A stretch of 64,000 bases of DNA from contig JAIXOE010000005.1 of assembly GCA_027486895.1 (NCBI GenBank), positions 1 through 64,000 on the forward strand, in the 5' to 3' direction. A program made the position numbers and the translations under genes. Shown here one piece after another: positions 52,725-60,537 of this stretch. Within the stretch, counting starts at the first letter, position 1; each line of letters begins with the position of its first letter. Under the pieces are notes generated by a model, which worked only from the letters and a program-made list of their open reading frames with translations, did no database searches and was not told the DNA's origin. Source of the stretch: Sphingomonadales bacterium. GTDB lineage: Bacteria; Pseudomonadota; Alphaproteobacteria; Sphingomonadales; Sphingomonadaceae.

Positions 52725-53828
52725 ATGCATCGCGATAATCCACCATTGGCACATGAAGTCGAGACTGTCGCTCACCTGCGCGAACTATACCGCGCATCAG
52801 AGGCGCGGGCGGCTCGATTGCGCCTTCTGTCCGTAAGCGGTCGTGCGATGGCAGAGGCTGGCAATGACGGCATCAACGAAGTGCTTGATCATGTTGCGGC
52901 CCAATTGGCCTATTTTGTAGGCCATTCTCGCGCTGTGCTTTCACTTGGTCCCGACGGCGAAGGGATCGCCATTCCTGCACCCGGCGATGATGACCGCATT
53001 GTAGGCCGAATTGCTATCGAAGGATTGTCTTCGCTTGATCAAATTGCCGATAGTGAAGATCGGGACACGTTCCATATGCAACTGGAAATGATGGGCACGA
53101 CGATTGACCGCATCAATCGTGAGCGGGAACGGTCTGAGTTGCTGATTGCCTTGCAGGAACGTGAGCAACGTCTCGAAAATCTGGTGGGGCGCATTTTTTT
53201 CGCTCAGGAAGACGAACGGCGGCGTGTGTCGCACGACCTTCATGATGGCGTCGCCCAGACCGCAACTGCTCTCGCCCGGATGCTGGAGGGCGGCAGTTCA
53301 ATGATAAACACGGACATACCAGCGGCCGAAAGGACCAATCTTGCCGCTATTGCTCGTGACTTAGTGACCGAGTTGCGCGCAGTCATTGGCGGATTGCGAC
53401 CGACGCTACTTGATGACCTTGGGCTGGAAGCCGCTATTCAGTCGCTTGGAGATACTCTCGCCGGCGATGGATTTGATGTTGATACGCAAATCGAACGCAT
53501 TGGCATAAACTGGCCAGCCAATACTGAAACGGCGCTTTTTCGCGTGGCCCAAGAGGCTGTGACGAATATCCGCAAACATGCAGGCCGGGGCTGTCGTGTT
53601 GAAATAGAGTTGGTTTCATCGGTCCGTGATGGTGGTTTTCTTTTGCGCATAGAAGATTTCGGCAAGGGCTGCCAAATCCAACCCATGGGTGCCGCAACCG
53701 CATTAGGTGGTCAAATAGGGATAGACGTAATGCGCGAACGCATGGCGGCCATTGGTGGCCGACTTGTTTGGCAAGCAAAGCCAGAAAACGGCGTTACCGT
53801 TATCGCGCAATGTGGTGGGAACCTGTGA
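52725..53828 (+). CDS. Cytoplasmic sensor histidine kinase (GAF-like, HisKA_3)
   Basis: 367 aa, no membrane segment. A coiled region (about 8-30) leads into a GAF-like sensor (about 35-140, LDHVAAQLAYFVGHSRAVLSL). The HisKA_3 phosphoacceptor motif is RRRVSHDLHDGVAQTATAL near residue 165; N-box QEAVTNIRKHA, G1 EDFGKGC and IGIDVMRERMAAIGG complete the ATPase, as in NarX/DevS-type kinases. It should phosphorylate the LuxR-type regulator encoded next, with which its stop overlaps. The ligand is unknown. Confidence 0.87.
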   Translation: MHRDNPPLAHEVETVAHLRELYRASEARAARLRLLSVSGRAMAEAGNDGINEVLDHVAAQLAYFVGHSRAVLSLGPDGEGIAIPAPGDDDRIVGRIAIEGLSSLDQIADSEDRDTFHMQLEMMGTTIDRINRERERSELLIALQEREQRLENLVGRIFFAQEDERRRVSHDLHDGVAQTATALARMLEGGSSMINTDIPAAERTNLAAIARDLVTELRAVIGGLRPTLLDDLGLEAAIQSLGDTLAGDGFDVDTQIERIGINWPANTETALFRVAQEAVTNIRKHAGRGCRVEIELVSSVRDGGFLLRIEDFGKGCQIQPMGAATALGGQIGIDVMRERMAAIGGRLVWQAKPENGVTVIAQCGGNL

Positions 53829-54478
53829 CGATGGCGCTCCCACGCATCATTATCGTCGATGACCATGACCTGGCACGTGAAGGACTGAAAGCTGTGCTTG
53901 GGGCAAGTGGCTTCGCGGTTGTCGGTGACGCAGCCACTGGTGAGCGGGCAGTTGAGCTGGTCAGCGAACTCAAACCGGATCTGGTCTTGATGGATGTGCG
54001 CCTTGGCCGCGGCATTGACGGGCTGGAAGCAACGCGGCGCATTGTCGCCTTGGGTCTAAATGTGCGTGTATTGATGTTAACCCTGCACGATATGCCTGCC
54101 TATGTGCGCGAGGCGCTCAGTGCTGGTGCGGCAGGATATGTGCTGAAGGACACGGGTATAGACGATCTACGTCTCGCGTTGAACCAGGTGCTGGCGGGGC
54201 AGACGGCAATACCCATAACCCTCATGAACGCGGCATTGCGCGAACCGGTTCGCCAAGGGCGGGTGAACGATGGAATATCGTTGCTGACGGACCGGGAAGA
54301 TGAGGTTTTGGATCTGGTGGCACAGGGCATGACCAATAAGGAAATCGCCCGCCAACTGGCGATCAGCCCCGCGACGGTCAAAGCGCATGTCGAGAGGATC
54401 ATTGCAAAGCTGGGCGTGTCGGACCGAACTCAGGCCGCGGTGCTCGCAACGCAGCAACGGTCGAAAGCGACGACATGA
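53825..54478 (+). CDS. NarL/LuxR-family response regulator
   Basis: 217 aa from a GTG at 53825 that overlaps the kinase stop (GTGA); an ATG at 53831 is also possible. Receiver domain: IIIVDDHDLAREGLKAVL, phosphoacceptor Asp in LVLMDVRLGRGIDG, Thr in LMLTLHD and Lys in YVLKDTG. LuxR-type helix-turn-helix at the C terminus: LTDREDEVLDLVAQGMTNKEIARQL with TVKAHVERIIAKLGVSDRTQA. It is the DNA-binding output of the first pair of this operon. Confidence 0.92.
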   Translation: MTMALPRIIIVDDHDLAREGLKAVLGASGFAVVGDAATGERAVELVSELKPDLVLMDVRLGRGIDGLEATRRIVALGLNVRVLMLTLHDMPAYVREALSAGAAGYVLKDTGIDDLRLALNQVLAGQTAIPITLMNAALREPVRQGRVNDGISLLTDREDEVLDLVAQGMTNKEIARQLAISPATVKAHVERIIAKLGVSDRTQAAVLATQQRSKATT

Positions 54479-56427
54479 CGGTCAGCAAACCCATACGCCC
54501 GATTACCGGTTACTGGGCAGACCGCCCGCTGGCATTCAAGGGTCTCGTGGTCATTGCCTTGCCGCTTGCAATCCTGTTTGGCGCGCTCATTTCGCTGTAT
54601 CTCGCAAGCAACGCCGAAACCCGCGCAGAGGATGATGTCCGACGCGCCTTTGCCATTCAACGTGATACTTATCAGGTCCACGCACTGCTTGCGGAAGCCG
54701 CCGCTGGCGCGCGTGGCTATGTTCTGACGGGACAGGCAAGGTTTCTCGAACCTTACCGAAAGGCTGAGGCCGAATTGCCCGTCACGATGGCCCGGCTTGA
54801 TGCTGAAATCCGGGATGCTGAAGTCCGGCAGCGGTTCGAAACTATTCGCCGGGCGACCACTCAGAAGCGCGAGGGATTGAAAAGAATAGTCGCACTCGCA
54901 GGCGCGCCAGCGGTGCGTGCGCGCAATGCCGACGCGCTTGAGGCCGCGCTTATATCGAACAAGATTGTACTCGATGGCATGCGGCGCGAGATCGAAAATA
55001 TCCAGCGGCGAGAACGCGTTCTGCTCGACCAAAGACAGGCGAAAGTTGATCAAGTGCGGAACAGCTTTCTGGTGCTCACGGCGATCAGTGCGATCGTTGG
55101 TCTGCTTGGAAGTCTGGCCGCAGTATATCTGTTTTCCACCGGAATTGTCCGCCGTGTCCGCATTCTTGAGGATAACGCTGAATTGCTCGCGCGTGGTGAC
55201 GCGCTGACGGCGATGCCTGATGACGCTGACGAGATCGGGACATTGGGGCAGCGGATGCACCGCGCCAGTGCGTTGCTGCGCGCGCGCGAACAGGCACTGC
55301 GCGAAAGTGAGGAACGGTTCCGGCTCGTCATTGAAGGTGTTCAGGATTACGGTATATTTGCGCTCAGCATCGACGGCATTGTTGCGAGCTGGAATCTCGG
55401 CGCCGAGCGGATCAAAGGTTGGAAAGCTGAAGAAATACTGGGTCAGCATTTCAGCCGGTTCTACCCCGATGAAACACGTGAATTCCTTCCCGCCGAAATG
55501 TTGGCCCGAGCCCGCAATGATGGTGCCGCCGAAGACGAAGGATGGCGGGTGCGCAAGGATGGCACCAGTTTCTGGGCCAATGTGGTGATTACTGCGCTGT
55601 ACGATGATAGCGGCGCCTTGCGGGGTTTCGCCAAGGTCACACGCGATATGACCGAACGCCGACGCTCTGTAGAGGCGCTTACGGCAGCGCGTGAAGAAGC
55701 TGTCGCGGCCAATCTGGCCAAAAGCGAGTTTCTGTCACGAACAAGCCACGAACTGCGTACGCCGATGAGTGCCATTTTGGGCTTTGGACAGTTGCTCGAA
55801 CTTGATGATGATGAGCTTTCACCGCGCCACCGCGAGTCAGTGCATCAGATCATGAAGGCAAGTCGCCATCTGTTGTCACTCATCAACGACCTGCTCGATA
55901 TATCCAGTATCGAGGCCGGAGGGACCGACCTTTCGATCGACGATATCGACATGAGCGAATTGTTGGAGGAGGTGCATGCGCTCGTTTCGCCGATCGTCAG
56001 TGCGGCCGGTCTTCGCTTCATCCTTAATCTTCCGGCTAAGGGCACAATGGCCGCAGCTGACCGGCGACGGGTAACGCAGGTTATTTTGAACCTGGTCGCC
56101 AATGCGGCAAAATATAACCGCACAGGCACTATGGTTGAATTGACGTGCCAGCAGGACGAAAATTTAGTGCGCGTTTCGGTTACAGACGATGGCGAAGGTA
56201 TTGACGCGAATGATGTGCCTCGGCTTTTCACACCGTTCGACCGGTTGGGGCAACAGACACGTGCCAAAGTCGAAGGCACTGGGCTTGGCCTAGCATTATC
56301 AAAACGGCTGGTGGAATCGATGGATGGACAGATCGGATTTGAACAGCGGCAGAAAGGCGCGTGCTTCTGGTTTACGATAAAGCGCGCCGACGCCAGTCGC
56401 CAATCCACCGCGCGGCCAACGAACTAA
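54475..56427 (+). CDS. CHASE3-PAS sensor histidine kinase
   Basis: 650 aa, ATG overlapping the regulator stop (ATGA). TM1 (about 23-43), a CHASE3 sensor (about 44-195, with AEAAAGARGYVLTG), TM2 (about 197-222) and a HAMP-like linker come first. Then a PAS domain (about 280-400, FRLVIEGVQDYGIFALSIDG and VTRDMTERRR), the H-box FLSRTSHELRTPMSAILGFG near residue 425, N-box LNLVANAAKYN, G1 TDDGEGID and G2 GTGLGLALS. No receiver domain is fused, so the separate receiver at 56444 is the likely partner. Confidence 0.92.
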   Translation: MTVSKPIRPITGYWADRPLAFKGLVVIALPLAILFGALISLYLASNAETRAEDDVRRAFAIQRDTYQVHALLAEAAAGARGYVLTGQARFLEPYRKAEAELPVTMARLDAEIRDAEVRQRFETIRRATTQKREGLKRIVALAGAPAVRARNADALEAALISNKIVLDGMRREIENIQRRERVLLDQRQAKVDQVRNSFLVLTAISAIVGLLGSLAAVYLFSTGIVRRVRILEDNAELLARGDALTAMPDDADEIGTLGQRMHRASALLRAREQALRESEERFRLVIEGVQDYGIFALSIDGIVASWNLGAERIKGWKAEEILGQHFSRFYPDETREFLPAEMLARARNDGAAEDEGWRVRKDGTSFWANVVITALYDDSGALRGFAKVTRDMTERRRSVEALTAAREEAVAANLAKSEFLSRTSHELRTPMSAILGFGQLLELDDDELSPRHRESVHQIMKASRHLLSLINDLLDISSIEAGGTDLSIDDIDMSELLEEVHALVSPIVSAAGLRFILNLPAKGTMAAADRRRVTQVILNLVANAAKYNRTGTMVELTCQQDENLVRVSVTDDGEGIDANDVPRLFTPFDRLGQQTRAKVEGTGLGLALSKRLVESMDGQIGFEQRQKGACFWFTIKRADASRQSTARPTN

Positions 56428-56443
56428 GGATGAGCAGATAAAT

Positions 56444-56881
56444 ATGCCCGCAAATTTAGTCGATAATCAGCAAATACTGGCAAAGCGCATCCTTGCCATA
56501 GATGACGAAGAAGCAAATGTACTGCTTTTGAAAAACGTTCTTGAGCGCGAAGGCTATAAGGATATCCACTGCATTACAGATCCCGAAAAGGCGCTTGATG
56601 CCTACATCACGCTGTCGCCCGACTTGGTCCTTCTCGATTTGATGATGCCTAAAATCGATGGCTTCCAGCTTCTTGAAGCTTTTTCGAGACACGACAAATC
56701 TGACGAGTTCCGGCCTGTTCTTGTTCTCACCGCTGACACCACGTTACAAACGCGCCGTCGCGCACTTGCGCTTGGAGCAAAAGACTTTGTCTCGAAACCA
56801 TTCGATGTCATCGAAGTCGCACTCAGAATATCAAATTTGCTGGAAACACGGATATTGTACGAACGGTTGAAGCATGTCTGA
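56444..56881 (+). CDS. Single-domain response regulator (CheY-like)
   Basis: 145 aa consisting of one receiver: RILAIDDEEANVLLLKNVL, phosphoacceptor Asp in LVLLDLMMPKIDG, Thr in VLVLTADT, Lys in FVSKPFD. There is no output domain, so it acts by protein contact or as a phosphate shuttle. It is the last gene of the four-gene signalling operon, 16 bases after the CHASE3-PAS kinase. Confidence 0.9.
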   Translation: MPANLVDNQQILAKRILAIDDEEANVLLLKNVLEREGYKDIHCITDPEKALDAYITLSPDLVLLDLMMPKIDGFQLLEAFSRHDKSDEFRPVLVLTADTTLQTRRRALALGAKDFVSKPFDVIEVALRISNLLETRILYERLKHV

Positions 56882-56963
56882 CTGTTCAAAGGGCAAAAGA
56901 GATACCCTCACTCCACGATAGGCATGGAGCGGCTTGTTGGCGGCGCAAGCGCTATGGAAAAAG

Positions 56964-57040
56964 TGGTGCACCCAACTGGATTCGAACCAGTGGCCCCCAG
57001 ATTAGGAATCTGATGCTCTATCCTGCTGAGCTATGGGTGC
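56964..57040 (-). tRNA. tRNA-Arg (anticodon CCT)
   Basis: 77 nt with encoded CCA. Acceptor stem GCACCCA with TGGGTGC, D stem GCTC/GAGC, anticodon stem TCAGA/TCTGG with loop TTCCTAA (anticodon CCT, reads AGG), T arm ACTGG-TTCGAAT-CCAGT. Confidence 0.97.
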
Positions 57041-57050
57041 TGCGGTCCAA

Positions 57051-57079
57051 GCCATAGCTGCCCGCTATCGGGCGGTCAA
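57051..57079 (-). promoter_or_regulatory. Candidate promoter of tRNA-Arg
   Basis: On the minus strand TTGACC (57079-57074), a 17-base spacer, then TATGGC (57056-57051), eleven bases before the tRNA 5' end. The -10 match is weak. It overlaps the end of the DUF1178 gene. Confidence 0.4.
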
Positions 57080-57564
57080 TTTTTAGCAGACGGTGGCACA
57101 ACAGGAAAAAGGAGCGGGGCAACTTGAACGCCTTCTTCCATCAGTGCCTTGGCTTCATCAGCACTTGTTTCGCCATGGATGATGCGGTCTGCTTCTTCGC
57201 CATAATGAATTGCGCGGGCGGTTTCGGCAAATTGGCCACCGACCCATTGCGACTGTTTCAGCATCTCCGTTTGCGCGACGGCCAGCTTTTGAACGAACTC
57301 GACCATGGCAGGCGGCAAAACTTCGGTTTTCGCTGACTCAGCCGCGACCGGGGGCGTCGCAACATCCGCAATAGGAACAGGTACGCTGCGCTGATTGCCC
57401 TTTTTCGGCACATTTGGCACTGACAGTGCCTTGTGTACGGTCATGTCATCGCACACCGGACAGGCCAGCATTCCCGACGATAGCTGCTTCGAATAATCTT
57501 CGGATGACGCAAACCAGCCTTCGAAACGATGTCCGTTGCTGCAATTCAGGTCAAAAGCGATCAT
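57076..57564 (-). CDS. DUF1178 family zinc-ribbon protein
   Basis: 162 aa. The N-terminal ribbon reads MIAFDLNCSNGHRFEGWFASSEDY and CPVCDDMTVHKALSVPNV, with Cys pairs C8 and CPVC that resemble a zinc site. EKADRIIHGETS-like wording appears as EADRIIHGETSADEAKALMEEGV, a strongly conserved family segment (quoted as HGETSADEAKALMEEG). The family is alphaproteobacterial and uncharacterised. It overlaps the grxC stop (TAATG). Confidence 0.85.
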   Translation of the reverse strand: MIAFDLNCSNGHRFEGWFASSEDYSKQLSSGMLACPVCDDMTVHKALSVPNVPKKGNQRSVPVPIADVATPPVAAESAKTEVLPPAMVEFVQKLAVAQTEMLKQSQWVGGQFAETARAIHYGEEADRIIHGETSADEAKALMEEGVQVAPLLFPVVPPSAKN

Positions 57565-57833
57565 TAGACCCCGCGCGGTCCTAGCAGTGCATCCAGCTTA
57601 CCTTGGCTGTCCAATGCGCGCAAATCATCGGAGCCGCCCACGGGCGTATCGTTGATAAGGATTTGCGGCACGGTCCGTGCGCCGGGAGCACGTGCCACCA
57701 TTTCGTCACGCTTTGCACCACCCATAGTCACGTCATATTCCGTGTATTGCACGCCCTTGCTGTCCAGCAAATGCTTCGCACGGACACAATAAGGGCATCC
57801 GAATTTGGTGTAGATTTCAACTTTTGCGGTCAT
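57564..57833 (-). CDS. grxC: Glutaredoxin 3
   Basis: 89 aa from the ATG at 57833. Thioredoxin fold with the dithiol site CPYC in YTKFGCPYCVRAKHLL, the cis-Pro in RTVPQILI and GGSDDLRAL binding glutathione. It reduces disulfides and mixed disulfides in the cytoplasm at the expense of glutathione. Its stop overlaps the DUF1178 start by one base, and comF lies 48 bp upstream on the same strand, so comF-grxC-DUF1178 is likely an operon. Confidence 0.93.
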   Translation of the reverse strand: MTAKVEIYTKFGCPYCVRAKHLLDSKGVQYTEYDVTMGGAKRDEMVARAPGARTVPQILINDTPVGGSDDLRALDSQGKLDALLGPRGV

Positions 57834-57881
57834 AAAACTGAAATGGTGTCCAGCGGCCATCAAGTCAAGCATCGAGCGCAG

Positions 57882-58628
57882 TTACTTTTTGCCCGCACTT
57901 TCGCCGCGCAAAGCCCGTGCCCAGCAGAAAATCTGTATCCACGCTGCACCGCTCCGCTTCAGGACAGACACGCAGCCGTCGCTGGTCGCGCCTGTGGTCA
58001 GGACATCGTCAATGAGAATGATGTGGCTGTCCCTTAATCGCTCCCGCCACTTTGGGTGCACGGCAAACGCCTGCCCGACGGCCTTACGGCGGCCTTTGGC
58101 ATCCAGGCCACGCATGCTTGGCGTGCGTTTATGCCGAACCAATATGTCGGGGACAAAATCTATGCCGCTTTGCGCGGAGAGTTCCCGCCCAATCAACGCG
58201 GACTGGTTAAAACTGCGAGACCACATCCGCGTCCAATGCAAAGGAACAGGCGTAATGATGATGTTATCCCGCCGCTCGGGCAAATGGCGGACAAGCTGCT
58301 GCGCAATCACGCGGGCCAAGCCGATCTTGCCGCTATATTTAAGCCGGAGCGCGACCTTTGCGGACAGGTCATCATATTTTACCGCGGCGCGAATGCCGTC
58401 ATGCTTGGGCGGCTTCGCCAGACATGTTGCGCAATATGCCTGATCCCCTCGGTCATATTCGAACGGCGTTGCGCATCCATAACACCATGGCGGCGCAAGA
58501 AACTGCAGTTGTTGCCAGCAATCAACGCAAAATGGTCCACCAGCGGGCGTTATCGTGCCACAGCATGGGCAACGTTCAGGCAGCGCCCAATTGAGCGCAG
58601 CATGGAAAATTTGGCTTCCGATTGCCAT
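57882..58628 (-). CDS. comF: ComF family phosphoribosyltransferase-like protein
   Basis: 248 aa from the ATG at 58628; a longer frame to 58781 runs into the divergent methyltransferase gene. A double zinc ribbon at the N terminus (CPCCGTITPAGGPFCVDC and CYGCATPF...YCATC) is followed by a PRTase fold with VPLHWTRMWSRSFNQ and the PRPP loop ILIDDVLTTGAT. In naturally competent bacteria ComF is needed for uptake of transforming DNA; in other species the role is unclear. Confidence 0.9.
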   Translation of the reverse strand: MAIGSQIFHAALNWALPERCPCCGTITPAGGPFCVDCWQQLQFLAPPWCYGCATPFEYDRGDQAYCATCLAKPPKHDGIRAAVKYDDLSAKVALRLKYSGKIGLARVIAQQLVRHLPERRDNIIITPVPLHWTRMWSRSFNQSALIGRELSAQSGIDFVPDILVRHKRTPSMRGLDAKGRRKAVGQAFAVHPKWRERLRDSHIILIDDVLTTGATSDGCVSVLKRSGAAWIQIFCWARALRGESAGKK

Positions 58629-58669
58629 GAAGACTTGTCGGATAAAGCCGCTGTCTGCACAAGGCCGAA

Positions 58670-59530
58670 ATGACCAGCGAGACCAACCCGCCCGAAATAT
58701 TTGACCGCCAGCGTCGCCGCGCGCTGCGTGAGCGTGCATCACGGCGTGAGGGTGACCAATTCCTGTGGAACCATATCGCACAGGATCTTGGGGAACGATT
58801 GGCTGTTGTGACGCGCACGTTTGAACATGCGCTGCTGATTGGACCGATTACAGGCTGGCAGCAGGATATCCTTCCTTGGGACATTCAATACACACATATG
58901 CCATTGATATCGGTGGGCGGCGCTGAAGATATGCAAAACCGATTTGAAGAGGACCGCCTGACCTTTCCTGCTGCGTCGTTCGATCTGGTCATTTGCGCAG
59001 GAACACTGGACAGCGTGAACGACCTGCCCGGCGCGCTTATCCAAATCCGGCGGGCACTCAAACCTGATGGTTTGTTCCTTGGCCATATGTTTGGCGCAGG
59101 CACGCTGAGTACATTGAAATCAATGTTTCTAGAGTCTGACGCCGATCATGTTCGGCCGCATATGCATCCGCAAATAGACTTGCGCAGCGCGGCCGATTTG
59201 ATCGTTCGCGCTGGTTTTGCTTTGCCCGTGGCTGATCAGGATGTGACAGAGGTACGCTATAGCGACTGGCGCAGCATTGTGTCCGATGTGCGCGATGCCG
59301 GAATTGGCAATGCTCTGGCTGGCCCACGAACATATCTCGGCAGGAACGTGGTGGACCGGCTGGACCAGATTTTTGCCGCACGCGCAGATGCGCATGGCAA
59401 AGTCCCGGAATATTTCACGCATCTATTCCTAAGCGGTTGGGCACCATCTGAAAATCAGCCTCGCCCGGCTAAGAGAGGGAGCGCGCAGGTTTCACTTGCC
59501 GATATTCTGTCGAAAAATCCCGAAAGCTAA
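58670..59530 (+). CDS. SAM-dependent methyltransferase-fold protein, NDUFAF5/BioC type
   Basis: 286 aa. EIFDRQRRRALRERA at the N terminus and the later AGTLDSVNDLPGALIQIRRALKPDGLFLGHMFGAGTL (key parts NDLPGAL, IRRALKPDG, FLGHMFG) are shared with NDUFAF5, the complex I assembly factor that hydroxylates an Arg of NDUFS7, and with alphaproteobacterial homologues. The SAM motif I is degenerate (LLIGPITGW), which fits NDUFAF5 rather than BioC. It may therefore serve complex I assembly. It is divergent from comF over 41 bp. Confidence 0.78.
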   Translation: MTSETNPPEIFDRQRRRALRERASRREGDQFLWNHIAQDLGERLAVVTRTFEHALLIGPITGWQQDILPWDIQYTHMPLISVGGAEDMQNRFEEDRLTFPAASFDLVICAGTLDSVNDLPGALIQIRRALKPDGLFLGHMFGAGTLSTLKSMFLESDADHVRPHMHPQIDLRSAADLIVRAGFALPVADQDVTEVRYSDWRSIVSDVRDAGIGNALAGPRTYLGRNVVDRLDQIFAARADAHGKVPEYFTHLFLSGWAPSENQPRPAKRGSAQVSLADILSKNPES

Positions 59531-59934
59531 ATGCGATTAAGCCGCTCCACGAGCGGGTAATCGGCGGGCGGCATAGGCAGTTTTGCCATCTCGTTTGGAT
59601 ACACCCATCTGATTTCAGAGGCAAAATGCGGCGTGGGCGTGCCTTCCCAATGCACGCAACGGTATAATAACAGCAGCAAATTTCGGTCGCCCAAGGGCTC
59701 GCTCGCAAATGTTTCGGGAACAAGATCTTCCAGATTTACGGAGATCCCAAGCTCTTCAAAAAGCTCTCTCGCAAGAGCAATTTCGGGCGATTCACCGGTT
59801 TCCACCTTGCCGCCAGGGAACTCCCAAAGCCCCCCCATAGAGGCATGGTCGGGACGCTTTTGCAGCAGAATTGCGCCGCTCTCGTTGGTTAACGCAGCAG
59901 CAACTACGAACAATATTGTCGGATTTTTTTCCAT
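59527..59934 (-). CDS. mutT: 8-oxo-dGTP diphosphatase (MutT-like Nudix)
   Basis: 135 aa from the ATG at 59934. The Nudix box GGKVETGESPEIALARELFEELGI (quoted as GGKVETGE and RELFEELG) is intact, preceded by ILLQKRPDHASMGGLWEFPGG, the pattern of MutT enzymes that remove oxidised dGTP. The end FASEIRWV...PADYPLVERL also matches. Its stop overlaps the convergent methyltransferase gene. Confidence 0.9.
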   Translation of the reverse strand: MEKNPTILFVVAAALTNESGAILLQKRPDHASMGGLWEFPGGKVETGESPEIALARELFEELGISVNLEDLVPETFASEPLGDRNLLLLLYRCVHWEGTPTPHFASEIRWVYPNEMAKLPMPPADYPLVERLNRI

Positions 59935-60019
59935 AATCTCATCGGGTTGCAAGGTTTTATTAACACTTGTGTGGGATTTTCAGGGTGCTCGCAACCAAGG
60001 AATGAAGAGGGACCAAAAA

Positions 60020-60196
60020 ATGTTGGAACTAATTCGACGCATTCAAAAATGCGACCAAGGCGCGACGGCAGTAGAGTATGGTTTGATAGTATCGCTAATC
60101 GTTATCGCGATGATTGCTTCTCTCGGAAACGTTGCAAACGGAACACAGGGTATGTGGAATAGCGTTTCCAACAAAGTATTGTCGAGTTCGAAGTAA
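60020..60196 (+). CDS. Flp/Fap-type pilin, first copy
   Basis: 58 aa from the ATG at 60020 (AGAGGG site upstream). A short basic leader MLELIRRIQKCDQG precedes the processing site before ATAVEYGLI, the Flp pilin hallmark with Glu at +5 and a Tyr, then a hydrophobic helix to about residue 36. It should be cut by a TadV/CpaA-type peptidase and built into tight-adherence pili. It has an unusual Cys in the leader. No tad genes are in the window. Confidence 0.9.
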   Translation: MLELIRRIQKCDQGATAVEYGLIVSLIVIAMIASLGNVANGTQGMWNSVSNKVLSSSK

Positions 60197-60302
60197 TCTA
60201 GATATTAACGAATTAGTAAATGTTGATCATCTATCAAACTGGTGACGGTTATTTATTTAAAAAAACCGCCCGGGTGAATGAACAAATAACAGGAGACCTA
60301 AA

Positions 60303-60461
60303 ATGAAAGTTATCAAGAAAATCTTCAAGAACGAAGACGGCGCGACTGCAATTGAATACGGCCTGATCGCTGCTTTGATCGCTGTTGCTGCAATCACTGC
60401 AATGAGCAGCCTCGGCACCAACCTGTCGAACACCTTCACGAAGGTCAGCAACAAGCTCTAA
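60303..60461 (+). CDS. Flp/Fap-type pilin, second copy
   Basis: 52 aa, with its own AGGAG site. Leader MKVIKKIFKNEDG, processing before ATAIEYGLI, hydrophobic helix AALIAVAAITAMSSLG and a short tail ending NKL. It is the more canonical of the two copies and lies 106 bp after the first. It is shorter than the usual gene-calling cut-off. A strong terminator follows, so both pilins may form one unit, perhaps with a second promoter in the AT-rich gap. Confidence 0.93.
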   Translation: MKVIKKIFKNEDGATAIEYGLIAALIAVAAITAMSSLGTNLSNTFTKVSNKL

Positions 60462-60500
60462 TAGAGTTTGCTGTCAGGCACTACGCCTGAACAATTACAG

Positions 60501-60537
60501 AAGGGCGGGAACTTCGCGGTTCCCGCCCTTTCTTTTT
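60501..60537 (+). terminator. Rho-independent terminator after the pilin genes
   Basis: Perfect 12-bp stem AAGGGCGGGAAC (60501-60512) and GTTCCCGCCCTT (60519-60530), loop TTCGCG, then TCTTTTT. On the minus strand it is followed by CTGTAATTG, so it works for the plus strand; the M48 gene stop lies just beyond it. Confidence 0.9.

Noticed and set aside
54430-55449. 339-codon open frame on the minus strand
   Set aside because: It lies wholly antisense to the LuxR regulator end and the CHASE3-PAS kinase, with no recognisable motif; the opposite frame has clear domains.
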